A DNA stretch of 64,000 bases from Pseudorhodobacter sp. PARRP1 (GTDB taxonomy: Bacteria; Pseudomonadota; Alphaproteobacteria; Rhodobacterales; Rhodobacteraceae), in the NCBI GenBank assembly GCA_002256245.1, contig NKIU01000009.1, positions 62,001 to 126,000 of the forward strand, given 5' to 3'. Made by a program: the position numbers and the translations under genes. The notes beneath the pieces are model-generated. The model worked only from the letters and a program-made list of their open reading frames with translations. It did not search any database and was not told the origin of the DNA. The first letter of the stretch is position 1. The number at the start of each line of letters is the position of its first letter. Positions 1 to 8,261 of the stretch are shown here, in pieces.

Positions 1-189
1 CAGAATGAACGGATCGGGGGCAACCGGGGCCTGCGTATCACCCTTCCAGATATGCACGTCGGAATGGCAAACGCCGCTGGCCTCCAGCCGGATCAGGATT
101 TCCCCCGGCCCCGGCACGGGCACGGGCAGATCGACCAGGCGCAACGGCTGGCCAAAGCCGTTCATCACCGCCGCGCGCATCAGCGCCAT
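1..189 (-). CDS. Zinc-dependent alcohol dehydrogenase, N-terminal fragment (3' end outside window)
   Basis: Only the first 63 codons lie in the window; the gene continues past base 1. The fragment shows the start of a medium-chain (MDR) alcohol dehydrogenase: a GroES-like beta-strand start with a PxPGPGE turn (residues 24-30), then GVCHSDVH (39-46), in which Cys41 is the usual catalytic zinc ligand. The family oxidises alcohols to aldehydes with NAD(P). Its start codon follows directly after the stop of the choline/betaine binding-protein gene, so the two are co-transcribed. A second in-frame ATG at codon 4 is an alternative start. The substrate cannot be read from this fragment; the neighbours suggest a choline- or betaine-related compound. 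Confidence 0.85.
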   Translation of the reverse strand, partial: MALMRAAVMNGFGQPLRLVDLPVPVPGPGEILIRLEASGVCHSDVHIWKGDTQAPVAPDPFIL

Positions 190-1119
190 TTACAGACCCA
201 AAGCGGCCTTTACCGCAGGCAGGGCAGGCTGGCCGTCAAAGGTGGTGACATCCTTCAACCAAGCCTCAAGCCTATCGGGGTGTTTGGCCATCATCGCACT
301 GGCGGCGGCGGGAAACTCCATGCCATCGCCCATCACCATCTGCATCCCGGCGTTTTCATAATCTATGTTGAACGCAAGTTGGCTGAAGAACTTGGTCACA
401 TTCGGGCAGGTCTGCGCATAACCCTTGCGCGCAATGGTATAGACGGAAGCACCGCCGAAATTCGGGCCGAATTCGGCATCGCCATCGGCCAGATATTCCA
501 TCTGATAGACCACATTCATCGGATGCGGCTGCCAGCCCAGAAACACGATCCAATCCTTGCGCGCGACCGACCGCTCTACCTCGGCCAGCATCCCGGCCTC
601 GCTGCTTTCGACGATGGTCCAATCGCCCAACCCATGCGCGTTGGCCGCGACCATATCCAGCAGCGGCTGGTTCGACCCCGGCTCGATGGCGTAAATCTTC
701 TTGTCAAACTGCTCGGCATGGGCGGCCAGATCGTTGAAACTGTGCACGCCCGCATCGGCCACATATTTCGGCACCGCCAGCGTATATTTCGCACCCTCAA
801 GGTTCATCCCCAGCCGCTCGACCGAGCCATCGTCGAAGAACTGCGCATATTGCACGTCTTGGAAGGGCCGCCAGTTGCCTTGAAACACATCAATATCGCC
901 GCGCTGCATCGACACGAAAGTAACATCAAGGCTGAGCAGATTCTGCGTCACCTCATAGCCCAGCGCCTTCAAGACGGTTTCCGCCGTGGCATTGGTCAGC
1001 CCAATGTCCGTCCACCCCAGATCGGACATCCGCACCGCTTTACAAGCCTCGGGCTCGCCCGCTTGTGCTGCCCCCGCTGCGATTGCCGTCATCAACAAGC
1101 CTGCCAGAACCTTGCGCAT
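190..1119 (-). CDS. Choline/glycine betaine ABC transporter substrate-binding protein (ChoX/ProX type)
   Basis: A 309-residue periplasmic protein of the OpuAC/ProX/ChoX family, which binds quaternary amines through an aromatic cage. It has a short signal peptide ending AGAAQA, an early GWTDIGL segment, GNWRP, and GWQPHPMN near residue 175. I start it at the ATG at 1119 because AGGGGG lies six bases upstream; an ATG two codons earlier is too close to that site. The usual permease and ATPase are not beside it: an alcohol dehydrogenase follows with no gap, and a BetI-like repressor is divergent. Choline is the likely ligand because of the BetI neighbour, but betaine or another quaternary amine is possible. 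Confidence 0.85.
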   Translation of the reverse strand: MRKVLAGLLMTAIAAGAAQAGEPEACKAVRMSDLGWTDIGLTNATAETVLKALGYEVTQNLLSLDVTFVSMQRGDIDVFQGNWRPFQDVQYAQFFDDGSVERLGMNLEGAKYTLAVPKYVADAGVHSFNDLAAHAEQFDKKIYAIEPGSNQPLLDMVAANAHGLGDWTIVESSEAGMLAEVERSVARKDWIVFLGWQPHPMNVVYQMEYLADGDAEFGPNFGGASVYTIARKGYAQTCPNVTKFFSQLAFNIDYENAGMQMVMGDGMEFPAAASAMMAKHPDRLEAWLKDVTTFDGQPALPAVKAALGL

Positions 1120-1160
1120 GGTCATCCCCCTGTTTGCTGTTGCAAGCCTGCGCGCGCCGA

Positions 1161-1180
1161 ATTTATACGTCAATATAAAT
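1161..1180. promoter_or_regulatory. AT-rich palindrome, candidate BetI-type operator
   Basis: A perfect inverted repeat ATTTATA-N6-TATAAAT lies in the 103-bp divergent region between the choline-binding-protein gene and the BetI-like regulator. TetR/BetI repressors usually bind such palindromes in the divergent region they control. Assignment to this regulator is inferred. Confidence 0.5.
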
Positions 1181-1222
1181 TTTTGTATGTGCGTTCAGTT
1201 TTTTGATCTGGTATGAAAAACC

Positions 1223-1834
1223 ATGACCAAAATCTCCTTCCGCACCCGTATCGAAGACCTCCGCCGCCGCGAATTGATCGAGGCTGCGCACCGCGTGTTC
1301 ATGCAGCACGGGCTTGGCGGCATGACCACCAAGCGGATTTGTGAAGAGGCCGGCATGTCGCCCGGCATCCTGTCTTACTACTTCAAGGGCAAGGAAGACG
1401 TGCTGTTCGCCATGGTGCGCCTGAACAACCGCCTGCTGATGGAGGCGGTGGCCAGCGGTTTGGCCCAAGCCACAACCCGTTGGGGCAGGCTGGAAGCCAT
1501 CATCGCGGGCAACTTTCCCGAAGGCTTGTTCGAGCCGAACATCGCCAACGCCTGGCTGTCGGTTTGTGCGGCCTCGGCCACCAACCAACGCTACGCCCGC
1601 CTGCAACGGATTTTCTACGCCCGGCTGAAATCCAACCTCGCCTCGGTTTTCCGCGATGTGCTGCCAGACGCGCGCTTCAAGCAAATCGCCCTTGCGCTGG
1701 GCACGATGATCGACGGCCTTTGGCTGCGCCGCGCGACCGGAGAGGCGCTGACGCCGCAAGACTCCACCGCTTTGGTGCTTTCGGTCGCCGTCGCCCTGCT
1801 GACCGAAGCCGAGCGCGCAGAACTGGCCGCTTAA
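1223..1834 (+). CDS. betI: TetR-family transcriptional repressor, BetI-like
   Basis: A 203-residue one-domain repressor. Residues 13-60 form the TetR helix-turn-helix (RICEEAGMSPGILSYYFKGK), with the SYYF recognition helix seen in BetI; the rest is the helical ligand-binding domain, with WLSVCA near residue 112 as in BetI. BetI represses choline-to-betaine genes and releases DNA when choline binds. The divergent choline-binding-protein gene and the palindrome between them fit that role. Its last four bases overlap the end of the convergent SulP gene. No betA or betB lies in the window, so the exact regulon is unknown. Confidence 0.8.
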   Translation: MTKISFRTRIEDLRRRELIEAAHRVFMQHGLGGMTTKRICEEAGMSPGILSYYFKGKEDVLFAMVRLNNRLLMEAVASGLAQATTRWGRLEAIIAGNFPEGLFEPNIANAWLSVCAASATNQRYARLQRIFYARLKSNLASVFRDVLPDARFKQIALALGTMIDGLWLRRATGEALTPQDSTALVLSVAVALLTEAERAELAA

Positions 1835-3264
1835 AGCGGTAGCGGCTTGGCGTCGGCCTTTTCCAGCAAGTGGTTCGATTGGCCGATGATCGTCACGCCC
1901 AGCCCATGCCGCGCAAAGCGGTCGCGCACCTTTTCAACCGCGTCCATCGCGGTGATGTCCCACAAGTTGGCGCGGGTCAGATCAATGCTGACCGGGCCGT
2001 CATGCTCTAGCGGATCAAACGCGTCGATGAACGCGCCCGCCGAGGCGAAGAACACCTGCCCCTCCACCGTGTAGGTATCGCCCTGCCGCGTCACATGCTG
2101 CATCCGCGCCACCTTGGCGGCAAAGAACACTCCGCTCATCAACACGCCCACCAGCACCCCCAGCGACAGATTGTGGCTAAGGATCGTCACCGCCACCGTC
2201 GCCAGCATCACCAAATTCGACAAAGCCGGGGTTGTGCGCAACCGCCGCAGCGATGCCCAATCCAGCGTATCAATCGACACCATGATCATGATCGCCACCA
2301 GCACCGCCACCGGCACCTGCGACACCAGCCCTTTCAGCGACACCATCAGCAACAGCAAAATCCCGCCCGCCGCCATGGTCGAAAGCCGCCCGCGCCCGCC
2401 GTATTTCACATTCGACACGGTTTGCCCGATCATCCCACAGCCCGCGATGCCGCCAAACAGGCTGGCCGCCACATTCGCCAGCCCCAGCCCACGCGCCTCG
2501 GCGTCTTTGTTTGAGGGCGTCCCGGTCTGATCATCCACCACCCCCGCCGTCATCAGCGATTCCAACAGGCCCACCATCGCAATCGCCAAAGCGGGCAAAA
2601 AGATGATCCGCAGCAGATCAAGGTCAATGGGCACCGCAGGCAGCGCGAACATCGGCAGACCTTCGGGCAGCTTGCCCAGATCGGCCACCGTCGGCACATC
2701 AATCCGCAGCGCCGCGCACAAAGCCGTCAGCACCACCACGCAAATCAGCGGGGCCGGAATCGCCGTCGTCAGTTTGGGCGCCAGATAAATAATCGCCAGC
2801 CCCGCTGCGATCACGCCATAGCCCATCACGCCCGCGTTCAGAATATGCGGCAACTGCGCCGCAAAGATCAGCACCGCCAGCGCGTTGACAAACCCGGTGC
2901 GGACCGAGTTTGACACATAGCGCATCAGCGACGAAAGCCGCGCAAAGCCGAACAAGATCTGAAACGCCCCGCCGAGCAGCCCCGCCGCAAACAGATATTG
3001 CACGCCATGCGCCTGCACCAAGGGCGCTACCACCAGTGCGACAGACCCTGCCGCCGCCGAAATCATCGCCGGACGCCCGCCGAAAACCGCAATCACAACG
3101 CTGATCACGAAAGACGCATACAGCCCAACCGCAGGGTCAACCCCGGCGGTAAACGAAAACGCGATCACCTCGGGGATCAGCGCAAAGGTGGCGACCGCCC
3201 CCGCCAGCAGTTCGCGGACAGGATTCTGCTGCCACTGGCGCAGATAGTGTTGGAAGATGTTCAT
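1831..3264 (-). CDS. SulP-family inorganic anion transporter with STAS domain
   Basis: A 477-residue membrane protein. The N-terminal part is the SulP transporter core, a series of hydrophobic helices beginning with the family-like segment FALIPEVIAFSFTAGVDP; the last ~100 residues form a cytoplasmic STAS domain. The family carries sulfate, bicarbonate or other anions. I begin at the ATG at 3264; the open frame runs 37 codons further upstream but that part has no family similarity, and no strong ribosome site is visible before either start. It is convergent with betI. Substrate is uncertain: many bacterial SulP proteins of this length carry bicarbonate or dicarboxylates rather than sulfate. 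Confidence 0.85.
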   Translation of the reverse strand: MNIFQHYLRQWQQNPVRELLAGAVATFALIPEVIAFSFTAGVDPAVGLYASFVISVVIAVFGGRPAMISAAAGSVALVVAPLVQAHGVQYLFAAGLLGGAFQILFGFARLSSLMRYVSNSVRTGFVNALAVLIFAAQLPHILNAGVMGYGVIAAGLAIIYLAPKLTTAIPAPLICVVVLTALCAALRIDVPTVADLGKLPEGLPMFALPAVPIDLDLLRIIFLPALAIAMVGLLESLMTAGVVDDQTGTPSNKDAEARGLGLANVAASLFGGIAGCGMIGQTVSNVKYGGRGRLSTMAAGGILLLLMVSLKGLVSQVPVAVLVAIMIMVSIDTLDWASLRRLRTTPALSNLVMLATVAVTILSHNLSLGVLVGVLMSGVFFAAKVARMQHVTRQGDTYTVEGQVFFASAGAFIDAFDPLEHDGPVSIDLTRANLWDITAMDAVEKVRDRFARHGLGVTIIGQSNHLLEKADAKPLPL

Positions 3265-3501
3265 GGATGTAACGACGCGATATATGCGTGGTCCGGCGGA
3301 TAGGCGGCCGGAATAGCCACCCGGATTTACACCGGGTCCAAGTGAGTGCGCCCCTGATACGGCCTGCGCCACCAAAAGCCAACCTTGCTTGTGGTCTTCA
3401 CGGAAGAATGGCCCATAGCTTAGGCGGAAATACCCGCCAGCGGTTTGCCCTTTGCCGCAAATCCACTAAGCTGGCCGCAAAACAAAAGGCAGGAGGCTTT
3501 C

Positions 3502-4725
3502 ATGCAGGTATCGCGGCGCAATTTCTCATTCGGCATCGCAGCGCTTGGGCTTTCGGCCTGCGTCGGTGGCGGCTCGGCCCCCCGCCCCTCGGCCCCCGCG
3601 ACCATGCCGATGGTGCCAGACGCCGGTTTTGACGCTTGGGTGCAGGCCTTCCGCCCGCGCGCCGCCGCCAAGGGCATCTCGGATGCCACGTTCAGCACCG
3701 CCTTCCGCGCCTCGGGCTTCATCCCCGGCGTGATTGAAAAAGACCGCAACCAGACCGAATTCACCCGCACCACCGAAGATTACCTTGCCATCGCCGCCAG
3801 CGATGAACGGCTCAGCTTGGGCCGCCAGATGCTGGCCCAGCAAATGCCCACCCTGCGCGCGATTGAGGCCCGCTATGGCGTCGAGCCGCATGTCATCGCG
3901 GCCTTCTGGGGGCTGGAAAGCTTTTTCGGCACAAGGCGCGGCAATGTCCCCGCGATCTCGGCCTTGGCGACCTTGGCCTATGAGGGCCGTCGTGCGGCGT
4001 TCTTTGAACAGCAACTGGTCGCTGCGCTGAAGATCCTGCAAAACGGTGATACCACGGTGCAGAACATGACGGGCAGTTGGGCGGGGGCCATGGGCCACAC
4101 CCAGTTCATCCCGACCAGCTACCAAGCCTTCGCGGTCGATTTCAACGGCGATGGCCGCCGCGATATCTGGAGCGATGATCCCAACGATGCGCTCGCCTCG
4201 ACCGCCGCGTATCTGTCAAAAAACGGCTGGACCCATGGCCAGCTTTGGGGCCAAGAGGTGACATTGCCCAGCGGTTTTGACACCGGGCTTGCGGGTCGCG
4301 GCAAGGGCCGTTCCGATTGGGCCGATCTTGGGGTGCGCGGGGTGAACAGCGCTTTGGGCGGCAATGGTGCCGGGTCTTTGCTGCTGCCCGGTGGCGCGCG
4401 CGGCCCGGCGTTCCTTTTGTATCACAACTTCAACGTCATCCTGCGCTACAACAACGCTGAAAATTACGCTTTGGGCATCGGCTATCTGTCCGACCGCTTG
4501 AACGGCGCAGGCCCGTTGCAGGCCGCCTTTGGCCCCGATGCGCAGGGCATGACCTTGCAAGATCGGCAGGCCTTGCAGCGCAAACTGACCGCAGCGGGCT
4601 ATGACACCCAAGGCTCGGATGGCGTGATTGGTGCCAAAACAATCGCCGCGATCAGTGATTTCCAACGCGCGCGCGGTCTGCCTGTAACCGGGCAACCCAG
4701 CATGGAATTGCTGCGGATGCTGTAG
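3502..4725 (+). CDS. Lytic murein transglycosylase, MltB-type lipoprotein with peptidoglycan-binding domain
   Basis: A 407-residue exported enzyme that cleaves the MurNAc-GlcNAc bond of peptidoglycan non-hydrolytically. The start follows AGGAGG by six bases. An N-terminal RR pair and a lipobox LSAC (Cys20) indicate a lipoprotein. The catalytic domain has AFWGLESFFG with the predicted catalytic Glu139, and GAMGHTQFIPTSY further on. The last ~60 residues form a PG_binding_1 domain (SDGVIGAKTIAAI). It stands alone between the SulP gene and radC. It likely works on the outer-membrane inner face during wall turnover. Confidence 0.9.
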   Translation: MQVSRRNFSFGIAALGLSACVGGGSAPRPSAPATMPMVPDAGFDAWVQAFRPRAAAKGISDATFSTAFRASGFIPGVIEKDRNQTEFTRTTEDYLAIAASDERLSLGRQMLAQQMPTLRAIEARYGVEPHVIAAFWGLESFFGTRRGNVPAISALATLAYEGRRAAFFEQQLVAALKILQNGDTTVQNMTGSWAGAMGHTQFIPTSYQAFAVDFNGDGRRDIWSDDPNDALASTAAYLSKNGWTHGQLWGQEVTLPSGFDTGLAGRGKGRSDWADLGVRGVNSALGGNGAGSLLLPGGARGPAFLLYHNFNVILRYNNAENYALGIGYLSDRLNGAGPLQAAFGPDAQGMTLQDRQALQRKLTAAGYDTQGSDGVIGAKTIAAISDFQRARGLPVTGQPSMELLRML

Positions 4726-4751
4726 CGCCGTTAACGATTCCTTCACCACTC

Positions 4752-4774
4752 TCATGGCAGCCTGCCTGCCATGA
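4752..4774 (+). promoter_or_regulatory. Perfect 9-bp hairpin enclosing the radC start codon
   Basis: TCATGGCAG (4752-4760) pairs perfectly with CTGCCATGA (4766-4774) around a 5-base loop; the second arm contains the radC ATG at 4771-4773. No Shine-Dalgarno sequence is visible upstream. Folding would hide the start codon, so translation control is plausible but inferred. Confidence 0.5.
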
Positions 4775-5532
4775 GCAAACCCCGCGCCTTTCACGAAGCC
4801 CCCTTGCCGCTGTTCGCAGCCGAGGATGAGGCTGTCGGCGATGCCTTGCCCGGCAAACTGCCCTCCTACATCGCCGATCACCGCAAACGCCTGCGCACAA
4901 GGTTTATGGAGGGCGGGGCGACGGCGATTCCCGACTATGAACTGCTGGAACTGCTGCTGTTCCGCGCCATCCCCCGGCAAGATGTCAAACCCCTTGCCCG
5001 CGAACTGCTGGATACGTTTGGCGATTTCAACCGGGTTGTCACAGCCGTGCCCGCCCGCCTGATGATGGTCAAAGGCGTGGGTGACGCGGTGGTGCAGGAA
5101 TTGAAAATTGTCGAGGCCGCCGCCCAGCGGATGATGCGCGCCCGCGTGATGAACCGCCCGCTGCTGTCGTCATGGGATGCGCTGCTGGATTACTGCCACA
5201 CCGCGATGGCGCACCGTGAAACCGAACAATTCCGCATCCTGTTCCTTGATCGTAAAAACGTGTTGATCGCGGATGAGGAACAGGCGAAGGGCACCGTCGA
5301 TCATGTCCCGGTCTATCCGCGTGAGGTGGTGAAACGCGGGCTGGAACTGAACGCCTCGGCGCTGATCCTTGTGCACAACCACCCCTCGGGCGACCCTACG
5401 CCGTCGCAAGCCGACATCACCATGACCCTGCAAGTGCAAGAGGCCGCGCAGGTATTGGGCATCACCCTGCACGACCATCTGATCATCGGCAAAAGCCGTG
5501 AACTCAGTTTCCGCTCGGCGGGGTATCTGTAG
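4771..5532 (+). CDS. radC: RadC-family JAB1/MPN (JAMM) domain protein
   Basis: A 253-residue RadC (UPF0758) protein. Helix-hairpin-helix DNA-binding residues (KGVGDA) lie near 101-106, and the C-terminal JAMM metalloprotease-like domain has [14 protein letters not shown] with metal ligands His202, His204 and Asp215. The historical DNA-repair role is doubtful; the biochemical function of the family is unsettled. The ATG lies inside a hairpin and no other good in-frame start is nearby. Its 3' end overlaps the convergent substrate-binding/OmpA gene by 29 bases. Confidence 0.88.
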   Translation: MSKPRAFHEAPLPLFAAEDEAVGDALPGKLPSYIADHRKRLRTRFMEGGATAIPDYELLELLLFRAIPRQDVKPLARELLDTFGDFNRVVTAVPARLMMVKGVGDAVVQELKIVEAAAQRMMRARVMNRPLLSSWDALLDYCHTAMAHRETEQFRILFLDRKNVLIADEEQAKGTVDHVPVYPREVVKRGLELNASALILVHNHPSGDPTPSQADITMTLQVQEAAQVLGITLHDHLIIGKSRELSFRSAGYL

Positions 5533-7015
5533 GTTTGAACGACGGCTTCAACCAAACCTCAACCCGCCTGTTCAACCGCCGCCCCGCTGCGGTTTCATCG
5601 CAAGCCATCGGCAGCGCCTCGCCAAAGGCCTCGACACGCGGCAGGGCGGCGTCATAAGCGGTGACATGCTGCTTCAGCGCCGCCAGAATACTGTCGGCGC
5701 GATCCTGCGACAGGGCAAGATTGGCCTTTGCAGCGCCCGAACCATCTGAAAACCCAGCAAGTATAAGCGCCTTGTTGCGAAACATCCCGGCGTCGATCAG
5801 CCGGGCAAGATCGGTAAGGTTGTCTTGGCTTGCCGCATCCAGCTTGCTGGTGCCATCGTCAAACCGGAAGGTCAGCGACAACCGGTCCGCGCCCTCCATC
5901 AGCCCGGTAAGCCGTTTCAGGTCGGCCAAGGTCGTCTCCTCACCCGCGCCCTGAATGGCGTTGATCAACCGCAAGCCGTCCGCCGTCATCGGCTGGCTTT
6001 CCGCACCGCGGTCGATATAGCCGCCCTGCGCAATCGCCGCCTGTGCCGCCGGAAGTGCAAGAAAATCCAGAAACTCGCGCACCATCAGCGGCAAGCGGCG
6101 GCGCGGTGTCAGCACGAACACCGGCAATGTCAGCGGATAATCCCCAGCCTTGACCGCCAAGCCACTGGGCAGCAAGGGAAAACCACAACTGTCCGACAAC
6201 GGCAGCACCCGCGCCGCCCCAACCGAGGCCCGACCGGTCAGCGCAATCGCCCAAGGGTCGCGGGCCACCGCTTCGGCCATGCTGCGCAGATTGGGATGCG
6301 TCACACTGGCCGCAGGGTCGCGGCCCAACCGATCGGACAGCGCCCGTTGCAGATCGCTGTCAGCGGCCAGACCGTGCAGCACCAGCGGCATATCCGGCCC
6401 GCCCACCTCGGACCAGTTTTTCACATCGCCCGCCAAAACCGCGGCCAGATCAATCGTCGAGACCCCCGGCAGCGGATTGTCCGGGGCCACAATCGGCACC
6501 AAGGCATCCAGCGCCATCGCTTTGCTGCCCAAGTCAGGCTCCACCGCCGAGGCCACCATCAACTCGGCCCGCCCGGCCTTGATCGCAGCGCGGGCCTGAT
6601 CGGGGGGCAGCGGTTGAAACGAAATCTCGGCCAGCACCTTGTTGGTCGCCGGGTCTGTCAAAATCGCGGGCGCATCCGCCGTGGCGGGCGCGCTGTAAAC
6701 CAACCCGCGCGCTTGGGCAAAGGCGACGATCAGCGGTGGCAGCAGCGCCGCCCCGGCGTCAGCCTCGCCCACCAGCCGGATCACGGCTTTTGGCGCGGTC
6801 AGATCGGGGCAGGCCGGGCCGTCGCAGATCACGCCAGACGCATCCAGCGTCAGCGGGCCATAGGCGCTGTCGATGCGGAAAAATTCGCCGTCATAGCCCT
6901 GCAACGTGCCCGCCACGCTCAACGCGCCATCGCGTGAGGTCAACGTCACATCCTGCGCCACAGCGCTGCAAGGCAAAAGCGCGGCGAAAACCGCCGCGCG
7001 CCAGTAACCCATCAT
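5504..7015 (-). CDS. Substrate-binding (PstS-like) protein fused to an OmpA peptidoglycan-binding domain
   Basis: A 503-residue exported protein: signal peptide (residues 1-20, ending SAVA), a ~60-residue N-terminal region with a Cys pair, a periplasmic binding domain like PstS (roughly 75-340), and a C-terminal OmpA-like domain (about 375-490) ending in the typical [11 protein letters not shown]. The fusion would tether a solute-binding domain to the cell wall. No phosphate permease genes are adjacent, so a role in transport is not shown; it may act as a wall-anchored sensor or scavenger. It is convergent with radC. Similar fusions are known in Rhodobacteraceae; the ligand is unknown. Confidence 0.75.
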   Translation of the reverse strand: MMGYWRAAVFAALLPCSAVAQDVTLTSRDGALSVAGTLQGYDGEFFRIDSAYGPLTLDASGVICDGPACPDLTAPKAVIRLVGEADAGAALLPPLIVAFAQARGLVYSAPATADAPAILTDPATNKVLAEISFQPLPPDQARAAIKAGRAELMVASAVEPDLGSKAMALDALVPIVAPDNPLPGVSTIDLAAVLAGDVKNWSEVGGPDMPLVLHGLAADSDLQRALSDRLGRDPAASVTHPNLRSMAEAVARDPWAIALTGRASVGAARVLPLSDSCGFPLLPSGLAVKAGDYPLTLPVFVLTPRRRLPLMVREFLDFLALPAAQAAIAQGGYIDRGAESQPMTADGLRLINAIQGAGEETTLADLKRLTGLMEGADRLSLTFRFDDGTSKLDAASQDNLTDLARLIDAGMFRNKALILAGFSDGSGAAKANLALSQDRADSILAALKQHVTAYDAALPRVEAFGEALPMACDETAAGRRLNRRVEVWLKPSFKPTDTPPSGN

Positions 7016-7061
7016 AAACCGCCCCGACTTCTACCGCTGTATCCAGGGCAGAGAGTCGGCC

Positions 7062-8114
7062 CTAGTTCGCGTCGGCGATAGTCATGTCCGGCACAAGATT
7101 ATTCAACACCAGATAATCACCAACCGCATCACAATCGGGCATCGACAGCGAGATATCACTGACAGTCACCGCACGCGCCGCGGTTTGCAGCGTCTGGCCC
7201 AGCAACTCGCGCCCACAGGTGGCTTCGGTCACAGCGGCTTCCAGCACGATCTCGGGCTTGGCCTTGGAGTCCTTCGGATAGGTGTAAACCTGCGCCAGCA
7301 TCGGCAGATCGGTGGTGGCATCGCCCAGCAGGGTCAGGAAGCCGCCCTTTGCAGGCACCCCAGCGATGGGCTGATGCGGCGCAGCCGCCGAGACATCGCC
7401 CGCCCCGCCGAAATCAGAGCCATCCTCGAACGCGTGCAGTTGGAAGGCGTCATCCTGCTGCCACTGCACCGCAAAGCGCTGCATCCCGGCCAATTCCGGC
7501 ACCGCCACGTCGGCTGCAACCGAGGTGGCATCCTTGAACATCACCTCAACCGATGCGTTCTGTTCCAGCGCGGGCAGGTCGGCGAACAGCGCGCCGGTCA
7601 GCGTGGTTTTCGCCGTTACGGTCAGCCCGGCATGTTTCAGCACCACACGCTCATCGGCATGGCAGGGGGCCACCAGCGTGATCGCGATCATGGCGTTGTC
7701 ACTTGCCGCCAACTCAAGCGAGACCGGGCAGGCATCGGCCACAGCCTGCACGGGCGCTTCGGCCTTGGGCGCCGGGGCAACCTCGGTCATGGCGGGCGTT
7801 TGCGGGGCAACCACAGTGGGTTCGACCGCCGTTTTCGGCGCGGCTTCCGGCGTGGTGACACTGGCAACCACCGGAGCCTTCAGCGCCGGTGCCATTTCGG
7901 CGGGCGCGTCCAGCGTCACCATCGGCGCAGGCGTGTCCACCGTGTCTGTCGCGGCAACCCGCTCAATCGCTTGGGGTTTGTTCTCTATCTGGTTCTGAGC
8001 CGTGCGCTGTGTCGGCGCTTTGCCTGACATGCCCTGCACCAACTGCCCGGCCCCCAGTGCAATCGCGATAACGGCGACGCCACGGGCCACTCTGCGCTTC
8101 ATATCCACCGCCAT
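7062..8114 (-). CDS. Unrecognised exported/membrane-anchored protein with Ala/Pro/Val-rich linker
   Basis: A 350-residue protein I cannot assign to a known function. The start at 8114 follows GGAGG by five bases. Residues 1-30 form a positively charged stretch and a hydrophobic segment (signal anchor or signal peptide). Residues ~50-135 are a disordered linker rich in Ala, Pro, Val and Thr. The remaining ~215 residues form a folded region with several Cys (CPVSLE, APCHADE, ATCGRE, MPDCD) that could form periplasmic disulfides. It lies downstream of secA on the same strand but a hairpin separates them, so it may have its own promoter. Confidence 0.6.
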   Translation of the reverse strand: MAVDMKRRVARGVAVIAIALGAGQLVQGMSGKAPTQRTAQNQIENKPQAIERVAATDTVDTPAPMVTLDAPAEMAPALKAPVVASVTTPEAAPKTAVEPTVVAPQTPAMTEVAPAPKAEAPVQAVADACPVSLELAASDNAMIAITLVAPCHADERVVLKHAGLTVTAKTTLTGALFADLPALEQNASVEVMFKDATSVAADVAVPELAGMQRFAVQWQQDDAFQLHAFEDGSDFGGAGDVSAAAPHQPIAGVPAKGGFLTLLGDATTDLPMLAQVYTYPKDSKAKPEIVLEAAVTEATCGRELLGQTLQTAARAVTVSDISLSMPDCDAVGDYLVLNNLVPDMTIADAN

Positions 8115-8219
8115 TGATTCCTCCAAAGAAATCGGTTTGAGCGGTTTTGCGCGTCAAACACGGCGGCGATGCGGCGCAATCAAGGAATGTTTCCGAAAAC
8201 GCGGGCTATAAATGGGCAA

Positions 8220-8237
8220 GGGCGGCCTAAGCCGCCC
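8220..8237 (-). terminator. Hairpin downstream of secA
   Basis: GGGCGGC and GCCGCCC form a perfect 7-bp stem with a TTAG loop on the transcribed strand, 25 bases after the secA stop. The following T-tract is weak (TTGCCCATTT), so termination may be partial. Confidence 0.55.
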
Positions 8238-8261
8238 CTGCGCCAACAATCGGATTTCGGT

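Noticed and set aside
52-1206. Open frame on the plus strand across the choline-binding-protein gene
   Set aside because: The opposite strand encodes a clear binding protein with signal peptide and family motifs.
3310-3345. tRNA-like stem CCCGG-N7-CCGGG upstream of the SulP gene
   Set aside because: The loop lacks the T-loop consensus and no acceptor or anticodon stem can be drawn.
3265-3375. Upstream extension of the SulP gene by 37 codons
   Set aside because: The extra residues have no family similarity, and the ATG at 3264 begins just before the normal SulP N-terminus.
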